DNA from: Aureimonas sp. SK2
GTDB lineage: Bacteria; Pseudomonadota; Alphaproteobacteria; Rhizobiales; Rhizobiaceae
NCBI RefSeq assembly: GCF_029813115.1
Contig: NZ_JAPZDS010000019.1
Span: 1-61,871 of the forward strand
Reading direction: 5' to 3'
Length of the DNA stretch: 61,871 nt
The position numbers were made by a program, and so were the translations under genes. The notes below the pieces were generated by a model. That model saw only the letters and a list, made by a program, of their open reading frames with translations. It did no database searches and was not told the origin of the DNA. Positions 19,563 to 28,098 of the stretch are shown here, one piece after another; position 1 is the first letter of the stretch; each line of letters begins with the position of its first letter.

Positions 19563-20630
19563 TCAGGCGGCGTTGGAGACCTTGAGGCTGCCGTTCTTGT
19601 AGCGCTTGGCCATGTCGGCGAGGTCGATCGGCTTGATGTTGCCGGCGTGGCCGGCGGTCCCGAACTCCTCGAAGCGCTGCGCCGCGAGCTTGGTGATCGC
19701 GGCCATGCCGGGACCGAGATACTTGCGCGGGTCGAACTCTTCCGGGTTCTCGGCGAAGACCTTGCGGATCGCACCGGTCAGCGCCAAGCGGCAATCGGTG
19801 TCGATGTTGATCTTGCGCACGCCGTGGCGGATGCCGCGCTGGATCTCCTCGACCGGCACGCCCCAGGTCGGCTTGATCTGGCCTCCGTACTTGTTGACGA
19901 TCTCCTGGAGATCCTCCGGCACGGAGGAGGAGCCGTGCATCACGAGATGCGTGTTCGGCAGCTTGGCGTGGATCGCCTCGATGACGTTCATCGCCAGAAC
20001 GTCGCCGTCCGGCTTGCGCGAGAACTTGTAGGCGCCGTGTGAGGTGCCCATGGCGACGGCCAGCGCGTCGACATGGGTGTCCTCGACGAAGCGCGCGGCC
20101 TCGTCCGGGTCGGTGAGGAGCTGGTCGTGGCCGAGCGTGCCCTCGAAGCCGTGGCCGTCCTCCTGCTCGCCGCCGCCGGTCTCCAGGCTCCCGAGAACGC
20201 CGATCTCGCCTTCGACGGAGGCGCCGCACCAATGCGCCATGTCGGAGACGCGCCGCGTGATCGCGGCGTTGTAGGCGTAGTCGGCCAGCGACTTGCCGTC
20301 TTCCTTCAGCGAGCCGTCCATCATCACGGACGTGAAGCCGTGCTGGATGGCGGTGATGCAGGTGGCTTCGTTGTTGCCGTGGTCGAGATGCATGCAGATC
20401 GGAATGTCCGGATGCATTTCGGCAAGGCCTTCGATCAGCCGGGCGAGGATCAGGTCGTTGGCATAGGCGCGCGCGCCCCGGCTCGCCTGGAGGATCACCG
20501 GAGAATCCGTCTTGGCGGCGGCCGCCAGGATGGCGAGGCCCTGCTCCATGTTGTTGATGTTGAAGGCGGGCACGCCGTAGCTGTGCTCGGCGGCGTGGTC
20601 GAGAAGCTGGCGAAGCGTGATCAGGGCCAA
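19563..20630 (-). CDS. fba: Fructose-bisphosphate aldolase, class II (Calvin-cycle subtype)
   Basis: This zinc-dependent enzyme splits or forms fructose 1,6-bisphosphate (355 aa). Metal and substrate residues are visible in [28 protein letters not shown] and [11 protein letters not shown]. The start motif [15 protein letters not shown] is typical of the FBA_II subtype common in CbbA enzymes. The true start is a TTG (20630) with GGAG seven bases upstream; the in-frame extension before it is low-complexity and overlaps tpiA. It is third in tkt-tpiA-fba, 19 bp after tpiA. Rubisco and phosphoribulokinase are not present here. Confidence 0.93.
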   Translation of the reverse strand: MALITLRQLLDHAAEHSYGVPAFNINNMEQGLAILAAAAKTDSPVILQASRGARAYANDLILARLIEGLAEMHPDIPICMHLDHGNNEATCITAIQHGFTSVMMDGSLKEDGKSLADYAYNAAITRRVSDMAHWCGASVEGEIGVLGSLETGGGEQEDGHGFEGTLGHDQLLTDPDEAARFVEDTHVDALAVAMGTSHGAYKFSRKPDGDVLAMNVIEAIHAKLPNTHLVMHGSSSVPEDLQEIVNKYGGQIKPTWGVPVEEIQRGIRHGVRKINIDTDCRLALTGAIRKVFAENPEEFDPRKYLGPGMAAITKLAAQRFEEFGTAGHAGNIKPIDLADMAKRYKNGSLKVSNAA

Positions 20631-20649
20631 AGATGTGCTCCAGGCGGGG

Positions 20650-21414
20650 TCAGGACAGGGACGAGACGACGTCGGATACGATGGAGAGGTAGCCCTCCGC
20701 ATTCCAGGCGGAACGGCCGATGAACAGGCCGTCGATATGGTCTTGGCTGGCGAGTTCGACGCAATTGCCGGGGTTCACGCTGCCGCCGTAGAGGACGGGC
20801 AGGGCGAAGCCGAGCTTCTCGCGCGTCAGCTCCTTGATGCGCGCATGCTGCCCGTCTGCGAAACCGGGTTCGGCAGGCGTGCCACCTTCGCCGATGGACC
20901 AAACCGGTTCGTAGGCAATGACGACCTTGGCCGGCTTGCTCCAGTCGACCTTCGAGATCAGCGCCTCCGTCTGGCGGCGAAGGGCCTCGGCCGTGCGGCC
21001 GGCATCGTACTCTTCGCGCGTGTCGCCGATGCAGACGAGAGCGACAAGCCCGTGACGCACGGCCGCTTCGGTCTTGAGCGCCACCGTCTCGTCGGTCTCA
21101 CCGAAGTGCTCGCGACGTTCGGAATGACCGATCTCGACGAGGCGTCCGCCGCAGTCCTTGATCTGTACGGGCGAAATCTCTCCGGTCCAGGCGCCCGCAT
21201 CCTTCCAGTGGACGTTCTGGGCGCCGACGATCACGTCGGTCTTCCCTAGCGCGTCGGCCACGCGATGGAGCACGGTGAAGGGCGGGATGACGAAGAGCTG
21301 CGCCCGGTCGTCCTGTGCGAAGGGAGAGCGCGCGACGCTCGCGCAGAAGGTATCCGCCTCCGCGATCGTCTTGTTCATCTTCCAGCTGGTGCCGATCCAG
21401 GGGCGCTTTGTCAT
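20650..21414 (-). CDS. tpiA: Triose-phosphate isomerase, erythritol-pathway (EryH/TpiA2) type
   Basis: This is a TIM-barrel isomerase (254 aa). The catalytic residues are Asn and Lys in WKMNK, His in IGHSERR, Glu in [12 protein letters not shown], and the phosphate loop YGGSVNPGN. The opening [11 protein letters not shown] resembles TpiA2/EryH, which in Brucella isomerises L-erythrulose 1-phosphate, rather than housekeeping TpiA. It lies between tkt and fba and close to an EryI-like rpiB. It may therefore act on triose phosphate, on a tetrulose phosphate, or on both; sequence alone does not decide. Confidence 0.88.
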   Translation of the reverse strand: MTKRPWIGTSWKMNKTIAEADTFCASVARSPFAQDDRAQLFVIPPFTVLHRVADALGKTDVIVGAQNVHWKDAGAWTGEISPVQIKDCGGRLVEIGHSERREHFGETDETVALKTEAAVRHGLVALVCIGDTREEYDAGRTAEALRRQTEALISKVDWSKPAKVVIAYEPVWSIGEGGTPAEPGFADGQHARIKELTREKLGFALPVLYGGSVNPGNCVELASQDHIDGLFIGRSAWNAEGYLSIVSDVVSSLS

Positions 21415-21501
21415 CGAGGCTGCCTTGCGCGGTTTGTCCGATGCGGATGCGAACGGGGCCGACCGATAGGTTCGGCCGGCCCCATAAGGATTTCGGAAGG
21501 A

Positions 21502-23505
21502 TCAGGCGCCGACCTTGGCGCGGGCCTTTTCGGCCACCTTCTCGGGCGTCAGCCCGAAATGCTTGTAGAGGTCGCCGCCCGGCGCCGAGGCGCCGAAGCC
21601 GGGCAGGCCGACGACATCCTCCTCCTCGTCCACGAAGCGCGTCCACCCGAAGGGCGAGGCGGCCTCGATGGCGATGCGCGGGGCCGAGCCGAGAACCTCG
21701 TCGCGGTAGGACTTGGGCTGCTTGGCGAACAGCTCCCAGCAGGGCAGGGACACCACCGCCGCCTTGACGCCGGCGTCGTTCAGAAGCTTCTGCGCCGCCA
21801 CCGCGATCTCGACCTCGGAGCCCGTGGCGAGGATCGTGACCTGCCGGGCACCGCCCTCGGCCTCGGCCAGAACGTAGCCGCCCTTGGCCGAAAGGTTCTC
21901 GCCCTGCGTGCCGGTGCGCACCGGCTTGAGGTTCTGGCGCGACAGGACCAGCGTCGTCGGCGACTTCGTGTTGGTGAGCGCGGCTTCCCAGCACTCGGCC
22001 GTCTCGACGCCGTCGGCCGGCCGCATGACGAGCATGTTGGGCATGGCGCGCAGCGAGGCGAGGTGCTCGATTGGCTGGTGCGTCGGGCCGTCCTCGCCCT
22101 GGCCGATCGAATCGTGCGTCATGACGTAGACGACCGGCTGGTGCATCAGTGCCGACAGGCGCATGGCGGGGCGGGCGTAGTCGGAGAAGCACAGGAAGGT
22201 GCCGCCGAAGGGCGTGAAGCCGCCGTGGAGCGACAGGCCGTTCATGACGGCCGCCATGCCGTGCTCTCGCACGCCGTAGTAGATATAGTTGCCGGTGGCG
22301 TCGGCGGCCGTCACCGGCTTCATGGCGCCGGCCTTGGTGAGGTTCGAGCCGGTGAGGTCGGCCGAGCCGCCGATCAGCTTGGCCGACTTGGCCGACAGGG
22401 CCTCGATCACTGTCTGGCTGGCCTTGCGGGTCGCGACGGACGCCGCGTCCGACGCGAACTTCGCTTTGACGTCGGCGAGGATCGCGGCGGCATCGCCGTC
22501 GAAGCCGTCGGCCATGATGGTCTTCCAGGCTTTGGCATGGGAAGAGGCGGCGAGACGCTTCTCCCAGGCGTCGGCTTCCGCCGCACCGCGACGGCCCACG
22601 GCCTTCCAGAAGTCGGTGACGACGTCGGGCAGCACGAAGGGCTCGTGCGCCCACTCGAAATACTCGCGGGCGTAGGAGATGCCCTCGGCGCCGATGGGCG
22701 AGCCGTGGACGCCGGACGTGCCGGCCTTCTTGCCCGCGCCATAGCCGATCGTGGTGCGGCAGGCGATCAGCGTCGGCTTGTCGGAGCGGCGCGCGGCCTC
22801 GATCGCGGCGGCAACCGCTTGCGGGTCGTGTCCGTCCACGGCGGCCGTCGCCCAGCCCGACGCCTCGACACGGCTTGCGAGATCGTCCGACGTCGTGATG
22901 TCGGTGGCGCCGTCGATGGTGATGCGGTTGTCGTCCCACAGGACGATCAGCTTGTTCAGCTTCAGGTGGCCAGCGAGCGAGATCGCCTCCTGGCTGACGC
23001 CCTCCATGAAGCAGCCGTCGCCGGCGATCGTGTAGGTGTAGTGCGAGACGAGTTCCTCGCCGAAGCGCTCGCGCAGGATCTTCTCACCGAGCGCCATGCC
23101 GACGGCGGTGGCGAGGCCCTGGCCGAGCGGGCCGGTCGTCGTCTCGATGCCGGCGCCTTCGCCGAATTCCGGATGGCCGGCCGCCTTGGAGCCGAGCTGG
23201 CGGAAGCGCTTCAGCTCGTCGATCGTGAAGTCCTCGTAGCCCGTCAGGTGCAGCAGGCTGTAGAGCAGCATCGAGCCGTGGCCGGCCGAAAGCACGAAGC
23301 GGTCGCGGTCGGGCCAGTTCGGACGCTTGGCGTCGAACTTCATGAACTGGCTGAACAGGACGGTGGCGGCGTCCGACATTCCGAGCGGCATGCCCGGATG
23401 ACCCGAATTGGCCTTCTCCACCGCGTCCATCGACAGGAAGCGGATGCCGCTCGCCATGGCGCGGATCTGTTTGGGGTCCAGGCTGGGGGCTTGTGTCGTA
23501 TCCAC
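21502..23505 (-). CDS. tkt: Transketolase
   Basis: This thiamine-diphosphate enzyme of the pentose phosphate pathway (667 aa) moves two-carbon units between ketoses and aldoses. It contains the ThDP motif beginning GDGCFMEGVSQEA, the N-terminal NSGHPGMPLGMSDAA segment, and the transketolase signature HDSIGQGEDGPTHQP. The start is GTG, with an AGGA site five bases upstream. It leads the tkt-tpiA-fba operon and is divergent from a SorC-family regulator; a palindromic operator candidate lies between them. Confidence 0.96.
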   Translation of the reverse strand: MDTTQAPSLDPKQIRAMASGIRFLSMDAVEKANSGHPGMPLGMSDAATVLFSQFMKFDAKRPNWPDRDRFVLSAGHGSMLLYSLLHLTGYEDFTIDELKRFRQLGSKAAGHPEFGEGAGIETTTGPLGQGLATAVGMALGEKILRERFGEELVSHYTYTIAGDGCFMEGVSQEAISLAGHLKLNKLIVLWDDNRITIDGATDITTSDDLASRVEASGWATAAVDGHDPQAVAAAIEAARRSDKPTLIACRTTIGYGAGKKAGTSGVHGSPIGAEGISYAREYFEWAHEPFVLPDVVTDFWKAVGRRGAAEADAWEKRLAASSHAKAWKTIMADGFDGDAAAILADVKAKFASDAASVATRKASQTVIEALSAKSAKLIGGSADLTGSNLTKAGAMKPVTAADATGNYIYYGVREHGMAAVMNGLSLHGGFTPFGGTFLCFSDYARPAMRLSALMHQPVVYVMTHDSIGQGEDGPTHQPIEHLASLRAMPNMLVMRPADGVETAECWEAALTNTKSPTTLVLSRQNLKPVRTGTQGENLSAKGGYVLAEAEGGARQVTILATGSEVEIAVAAQKLLNDAGVKAAVVSLPCWELFAKQPKSYRDEVLGSAPRIAIEAASPFGWTRFVDEEEDVVGLPGFGASAPGGDLYKHFGLTPEKVAEKARAKVGA

Positions 23506-23647
23506 GGTGTCCTCGTCTCCCTCGATCGCGGCGTCGTCGCCTTTGGGTGCCTGTGGGCGGGGCGTGCGGCACTCGACGCCCCTTTAGTCCTCCGCGCCAC
23601 CACAAACACGAGCAGGCGCTTGAATCAATCTCCATGGCATGAAAAAC

Positions 23648-23678
23648 GTTCATATGAACAAATGGCCGACATATGAAC
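23648..23678. promoter_or_regulatory. Palindromic operator between tkt and the SorC regulator
   Basis: GTTCATATGAAC at 23648-23659 is a perfect 12-bp palindrome. A second copy, CATATGAAC, lies at 23670-23678, with the CATATG centres 19 bp apart. They occupy the divergent promoter region of tkt and the regulator gene. A related GTATGAAC lies before rpiB (24712-24719). Binding by the adjacent SorC-family protein is the obvious inference. Confidence 0.65.
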
Positions 23679-23724
23679 ACATGGACCGGCCGTAGCCGGA
23701 CGCATCCGCAGGAACGGTGAGACG

Positions 23725-24699
23725 ATGACCGAAACCGTAGCGCCCGCCGATGTCGAGACGATGATGCAGGTGGCCCGTCGCTACTACGAGGGGCAGGCGA
23801 CCCAGGCCGAAATCGCGGACGAACTCGGCCTATCCCGCATGAAGGTGAACCGGCTGCTGCGACAGGCGCGCGAAGCCGGCATCGTGGACGTGCGAATCCG
23901 GATCCATCGCGCGATCGAAGCCGACCTCGAACGGCGGCTTCAAGAGCGATTCGGCGTGAGGACGGCGCTGATCGCGGTCGACCGGCGCGATCCCGACGCG
24001 CAGCGGGCCGAGGTGGCCTTGCTAGTCGCGGACTATCTGGAACGGGTGCTCTTCGAGGGTGCGGTGGTGGCCGTCGGCATGGGGCGCAACATCGCTGCCG
24101 TAGCGGAAACGCGCGGGCGACCGGTCCTGGAGGCAGCGACCTTCATTTCGGCAACCGGCGGCGCGCATCAGGCCGGCGAGCCGGCCAACGCGGACCACAT
24201 CTGCCGAAAGCTTGCACGGCGGTTCGGCGGCGTTCCCGAAACCCTCTATGCCCCGGCCTACGTGCCGGACGCCGCGCTGCGCGCCGGGCTGATGGCGAAC
24301 CCGACCGTCAAGCAGACGCTGGATCTCGGCCGGAGCGCCGCCTTCGCGCTGGTCGGCGTCGGCGATCTCGGCGAGGAGAGCCACATGGCGCGGATGGGCT
24401 GGTTCCGCCGAGAGGAGCTGCTGGCCGCGCGCGCGGCCGGCGTCGTCGGCGACCTCATGGGCTACGACTTCTACGACATCGAGGGACGCGAGCGAAACGA
24501 GATTCTCGGCGGACGGGTCGTGGGGCTGCGCCTGGCCGATATCCGCGCTATCCCGACGGCCATCGCCGTTGCCGCCGAGCCGACCAAGGCCATGCCGATC
24601 CTGGCCGCTCTGCGCACGGGTGCGATCGACGTGATCGCGACCTCGCTAGCAAATGCCCATGGTATCCTCGCCTTGGATCAAGCGTCCCGAGGGAGCTGA
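23725..24699 (+). CDS. SorC-family sugar-binding transcriptional regulator
   Basis: This is a 324-residue regulator. The N-terminal helix-turn-helix (about residues 22-50) contains ATQAEIADELGLSRMKVNRLL, and a long C-terminal SorC/DeoR-type sugar-phosphate-binding domain follows, with the segments VAVGMGRNIAAVAETRG and VGVGDLGEESHMARMG. It resembles EryD of Brucella, the regulator of erythritol catabolism. It is divergent from tkt-tpiA-fba and 106 bp upstream of rpiB on the same strand. It probably controls both, sensing a phosphorylated polyol or tetrulose intermediate. Confidence 0.87.
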   Translation: MTETVAPADVETMMQVARRYYEGQATQAEIADELGLSRMKVNRLLRQAREAGIVDVRIRIHRAIEADLERRLQERFGVRTALIAVDRRDPDAQRAEVALLVADYLERVLFEGAVVAVGMGRNIAAVAETRGRPVLEAATFISATGGAHQAGEPANADHICRKLARRFGGVPETLYAPAYVPDAALRAGLMANPTVKQTLDLGRSAAFALVGVGDLGEESHMARMGWFRREELLAARAAGVVGDLMGYDFYDIEGRERNEILGGRVVGLRLADIRAIPTAIAVAAEPTKAMPILAALRTGAIDVIATSLANAHGILALDQASRGS

Positions 24700-24711
24700 T
24701 CTGCCTTGATC

Positions 24712-24760
24712 GTATGAACGCTGGGGCGTTATTATGATCAGAAAGGCGTTGTCGAACGCC
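24712..24760 (+). promoter_or_regulatory. rpiB upstream region: operator half-site and two small hairpins
   Basis: GTATGAAC (24712-24719) resembles the repeats before tkt. AACGC-TGGG-GCGTT forms one hairpin (24717-24730) and GGCGTT-GTCG-AACGCC a second (24745-24760). The GGGGCGTT and AACGCC elements could also pair with each other, giving mutually exclusive folds. Whether this is DNA recognition or an RNA switch is not decidable by eye. Confidence 0.4.
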
Positions 24761-24805
24761 GCTCAACGGCCGGCACTCCGGCTCCAATCAGCACAGGTGA
24801 GACTC

Positions 24806-25267
24806 ATGAAGATCATTCTCGGCGGCGACGGTGCGGGCCAGCCCCTCGTTCAGGCCATCAAGGACCACCTCGCCGGGCGCGCCGGCCTTGAGGTCGTCGA
24901 TGCGAGCCAAGCGCCGGACGGCGCGTCGGAGAAGTATGCGACCACCTCGGAGCGCATCGCGCGCCAGGTCGTGGACGGCCAGTACGACCGCGCCATCCTG
25001 TGCTGCGGTACCGGCATCGGCGTCAACATTTCGGCCAACAAGGTGCCGGGCATCCGCGCGGCCCTGACCCACGACACCTATTCCGCCGAACGTGCGGCCA
25101 AGAGCAACAACGCCCAGATCATCACCATGGGCGCCCGCGTCATCGGCTCCGAACTCGCCAAGGCGATCGTCGACAAGTACCTGGAATCGGAGTTCGATCC
25201 GGCCGGCGCGTCCGCCGCCAACGTCGACGCGATCGACGCGCTGGATCGCAAGTACAACGCCGGCTGA
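24806..25267 (+). CDS. rpiB: RpiB/EryI-type sugar-phosphate isomerase
   Basis: This is a 153-residue RpiB/LacAB-fold isomerase. Catalytic Cys appears in [15 protein letters not shown] (near residue 70), and the conserved histidine in [18 protein letters not shown]. That last segment and the ITMGARVIG motif closely resemble Brucella EryI, which interconverts D-erythrulose 4-phosphate and D-erythrose 4-phosphate, though ribose-5-phosphate isomerase activity is also possible. AGGTGAG precedes the ATG. Erythrose 4-phosphate is a substrate of the nearby transketolase, so the gene set makes a coherent tetrose/pentose module. Confidence 0.88.
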   Translation: MKIILGGDGAGQPLVQAIKDHLAGRAGLEVVDASQAPDGASEKYATTSERIARQVVDGQYDRAILCCGTGIGVNISANKVPGIRAALTHDTYSAERAAKSNNAQIITMGARVIGSELAKAIVDKYLESEFDPAGASAANVDAIDALDRKYNAG

Positions 25268-25291
25268 GTTGCTCTTTGGCAAACGGCCAAT

Positions 25292-25329
25292 GAAAAGCCC
25301 GCCGCATCGGAGGATGCGGCGGGCTTTTC
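25292..25329. terminator. Strong bidirectional rho-independent terminator
   Basis: A perfect 17-bp stem (GAAAAGCCCGCCGCATC and its complement) with a GGAG loop ends in TTTTC on either strand. It sits in the gap between the convergent rpiB and outer-membrane protein genes and would serve both. Confidence 0.92.
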
Positions 25330-25351
25330 TGTATGGGAAGCGGTCGGCTTC

Positions 25352-26170
25352 TTAGTTGAAGCGGTAGGACAGCTTGGCCGTGATCGTGTGGAAGTCGAAG
25401 TCGCCGTTGGAGCGGAAATCGGTGAACTGGCCGGGGATGACCGCCGTGCCCGAACCGTCGAACGGACCGCCGTTGAGGCGCGTGAACGAGCCGCCATCGC
25501 CGAGGTTGGTGTAGAGGTATTCGGCGCCGAACGAGATGTTCTGCGTGACCTTAACTTCCATGCCGCCGCCGACGGAGTAGCCCCACTCGTCCTCGTCCGA
25601 GCTGAGAACGGCCGGGAAGGCGGCCGTCACGGCCGGGCTGTTGGTCGCGAAGCCGTAGTCGACCTCGCCGTAGGCGACACCGCCCGTGGCGTAGAGGAGG
25701 GCGCTGTCGGTCACGAGGTAACCGGCGCGCAGGCGGCCGGTCGCCAGGAAGTCGAGGCTGCGCTCGGCCGTGTAGAAGGCCGGGGTGTTGGAGAAGGCGC
25801 TGGAGCGCTGCGCGATGTCGAGCGCGTTGATGTCGATCAGCGCGCCGACCACGAAGCGGTCGATCTGGTAGTCGTAGCCGACATGCGCGCCGCCGATGAA
25901 GCTCGACTCGAACTCGGTCGAGAAGCTGTTGCCGAAGGCATTGGTCAGGAAGGTCGCGCCGGCGCCCGTGAAGTTCGGGACGATGGAGAGGTTGTCGCCG
26001 TTGCTCGGGTTGAAAGCACCGCCGCCCTGGATGCCGAGGTAGAGGCCGGTCCAGTTGGACACCGGGGCCATCACGGCCATCGGCGCCGCGGGCTCCTCGT
26101 ACACGACGTCGGCGGCGAGCGCCGGCGACACGAGCGCGGCGGAGGCGAGAAGAATGGCAAGGCGCTTCAT
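25352..26170 (-). CDS. Omp25/Omp31-like outer membrane beta-barrel protein
   Basis: This outer-membrane protein (272 aa) has a clear signal peptide (MKRLAILLASAALVSPALA, then ADVVYEEP). The mature part begins NWTGLYLGIQGGGAF, the usual first strand of the Hyphomicrobiales Omp25/Omp31 barrels. Alternating hydrophobic strands follow, and it ends in TAKLSYRFN, close to the aromatic C-terminal signature of barrel assembly clients. It is monocistronic, with a strong terminator behind it and a long upstream region. The function is structural or porin-like; no specific ligand can be named. Confidence 0.9.
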   Translation of the reverse strand: MKRLAILLASAALVSPALAADVVYEEPAAPMAVMAPVSNWTGLYLGIQGGGAFNPSNGDNLSIVPNFTGAGATFLTNAFGNSFSTEFESSFIGGAHVGYDYQIDRFVVGALIDINALDIAQRSSAFSNTPAFYTAERSLDFLATGRLRAGYLVTDSALLYATGGVAYGEVDYGFATNSPAVTAAFPAVLSSDEDEWGYSVGGGMEVKVTQNISFGAEYLYTNLGDGGSFTRLNGGPFDGSGTAVIPGQFTDFRSNGDFDFHTITAKLSYRFN

Positions 26171-26655
26171 GGTTCGGCTCTCCAGCGGTCCGCCGTCCGT
26201 CGTTGCGGGGCGGCCTGTTTTTGGGGCGATCGCCGAGGCGTGGCCCCGACTGTCCTGCGCATAAGATAATGGAGCGCGATCGACAGCAATGGCACTGAGG
26301 CGGCATGGTCACCCTCTGTTGCCGATGCGTCACGCACGCTCGAGCGCTACGATGCGGCCGACTTCGCTCAAACCCTTTCGCGCCGGGCGTTTTAGGCTCG
26401 AGCCGATCCGTCGGCGTGCCGCTTCACCACTTGGTGATGCCTAGCGGACAGCTGCGGTTCATCCTTCGAAGGAGGACGCGCGGGACCCGAACCTTGCCGG
26501 GAACTGAACCTCGACCGGAGAATCGACGGGCGGATGATACCGTCCTCTTAATCATGATCTTCGGAATACGTCTGATTCGCTTTCGCTTTACGGTCAGGAA
26601 ACGCGGTCGCGAAGATAGTCCTCGCCAGCATTGAAGCGTCGGCAGGGACATCGTC
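26171..26655. other. 485-bp intergenic region between omp and the pentose-lipid cluster
   Basis: This is the longest non-coding stretch in the window and separates two divergent genes. On the minus strand TTGCTG followed by TATCTT (around 26268-26289) could be a weak omp promoter, though its spacing is short. An inverted repeat TCACCA-CT-TGGTGA lies at 26424-26437. The part from about 26530 to 26640 is distinctly less GC-rich and probably holds the promoter for the HAD-UbiA gene. I see no convincing ORF or tRNA; a small RNA in the middle is possible. Confidence 0.5.
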
Positions 26656-28098
26656 ATGGATACATACGTCACGCGGACGGGACGGCCGCTGTTCGTCGAT
26701 CTCGACGGAACGTTGATCCGCGGAGATCTTCTCTGGGAAAGCCTGTTCCACTTCGCCCGCCAGGAACCCTTGAGCTTCTGGCGCCTGTTCGGCTGGGCCT
26801 TCCAGGGCAAGGCGGTGTTAAAGGACGAGCTCGCCGCGCGCACCGAGATAGACGCCTCGACGCTGCCCTATCGCGGCGAGGTCGTCGATGCGCTGCGCCG
26901 GGAGCGCGAGGCCGGGCGGCGGATCGTTCTCGCGACGGCGTCCAACGAGCGTCTGGCCTGCAAGGTCTCGCAGCATCTCGGCCTGTTCGATGAGGTGATG
27001 GCGAGCGACCGGCAGGTGAACCTGTCGTCCGGACGCAAGCTCGAGAGGATCCGCGCGTCCTGCGGTGAGCAGGGCTTCGACTATTTCGGCAATTCGCACG
27101 ACGACGTCTGCCTGTTCGAGGCGGCCGAGAGCGCCACCGTCGTCCAGCCGGACCGCTCCGCGCGGCGCTGGCACGGGAGCGCGACGCGCCCCGCACGCCT
27201 GATCACCGACGAGGGGTCGATGCTGCGCGGCATGCTGAAGGCGATGCGTCCGCACCAGTGGACCAAGAACGTCCTCGTCTTCGTGCCCATGGTGCTGAAC
27301 CACGAGTTCCTTGACGGCCCGATGATCGTGAAGGCGCTTCTGGCCTTCGTCTGCTTCTCGCTGGCCGCGTCCTCGGTCTACATCCTCAACGACCTCCTCG
27401 ACCTGTCGGCCGACCGGCGCCACAAGACCAAGCACAGGCGTCCCTTCGCCAGCGGCCTCGTGCCGATCCCGGCGGGCCTGATGCTCGCCGCGGGGCTGTT
27501 CCTGTCATCCTTTGCGATATCGGCGCTCCTGCCGTGGCAGTTCACCGCGACGCTCGCCTTCTACATGGCGGCGACGACCGCCTATTCCTTCGCGCTGAAG
27601 CGCATGCTGCTGATCGACGTCCTCACGCTCGCCGGCCTCTACACGACCCGCATCATCGCCGGCGCGGTCGCGATCCAGTCAACGGAATCGTTCTGGCTGC
27701 TCGCCTTCTCGATCTTCTTCTTCCTGTCGCTGGCGCTGGTGAAGCGCTTCGTTGAGATCCTGGACTTCGGCGGCGGGGCAAACCGCTCCTCCACGGGCCG
27801 GGGCTATGTCGACGTCGATCTCGACACCGTCGGCCAGGCGGGCATGGCGTCGGGCTTCGCGGCCGTCCTGGTGCTCGCGCTCTATATCGACAGCGGCGAG
27901 GTGCGGGACCTCTACCAGCACCCCTATCTTCTGTGGCCGCTCTGCCCGCTCGTCCTTTACATCATCGTGCGCATCTGGGTTCTCGCCCGGCGCCAGGAGA
28001 TGAACGACGACCCGGTGGTCTTTATCATGCGCGACTGGCGCTCCCAGGTGATGATGGTGCTCGGCGCCTGCATGTTCATGGTGGCGGCCTATGCCTGA
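26656..28098 (+). CDS. HAD phosphatase-UbiA prenyltransferase fusion (DPPR synthase-like)
   Basis: This is a two-domain membrane enzyme (480 aa). Residues 1-190 form a HAD phosphatase with the DxD nucleophile motif FVDLDGTLIRGD (Asp15/Asp17). Residues about 200-480 are a nine-helix UbiA prenyltransferase with NDLLDLSADRRHKTKHRRP, the pattern seen in 5-phosphoribosyl-1-pyrophosphate:decaprenyl-phosphate transferases, and a second Asp-bearing loop LLIDVLTLAG. By that analogy the UbiA part makes polyprenyl-phosphoryl 5-phosphoribose and the HAD part removes the 5-phosphate. The gene overlaps the DprE1-like gene by 8 bp, which supports a shared pathway. Confidence 0.85.
   Translation: MDTYVTRTGRPLFVDLDGTLIRGDLLWESLFHFARQEPLSFWRLFGWAFQGKAVLKDELAARTEIDASTLPYRGEVVDALRREREAGRRIVLATASNERLACKVSQHLGLFDEVMASDRQVNLSSGRKLERIRASCGEQGFDYFGNSHDDVCLFEAAESATVVQPDRSARRWHGSATRPARLITDEGSMLRGMLKAMRPHQWTKNVLVFVPMVLNHEFLDGPMIVKALLAFVCFSLAASSVYILNDLLDLSADRRHKTKHRRPFASGLVPIPAGLMLAAGLFLSSFAISALLPWQFTATLAFYMAATTAYSFALKRMLLIDVLTLAGLYTTRIIAGAVAIQSTESFWLLAFSIFFFLSLALVKRFVEILDFGGGANRSSTGRGYVDVDLDTVGQAGMASGFAAVLVLALYIDSGEVRDLYQHPYLLWPLCPLVLYIIVRIWVLARRQEMNDDPVVFIMRDWRSQVMMVLGACMFMVAAYA

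Noticed and set aside
19563-23505. A Calvin cycle (cbb) operon
   Set aside because: fba and tkt are of the kinds found in cbb operons, but Rubisco, phosphoribulokinase and CbbR are absent and the regulator is SorC-type.
21265-23676. An 803-codon plus-strand open frame opposite tkt
   Set aside because: Antisense shadow of transketolase, with the composition typical of such frames and no ribosome site.
26440-26560. A tRNA-like or riboswitch-like fold in the long intergenic region
   Set aside because: I could not draw a cloverleaf with an acceptor stem and T-loop, and no known riboswitch core is recognisable.
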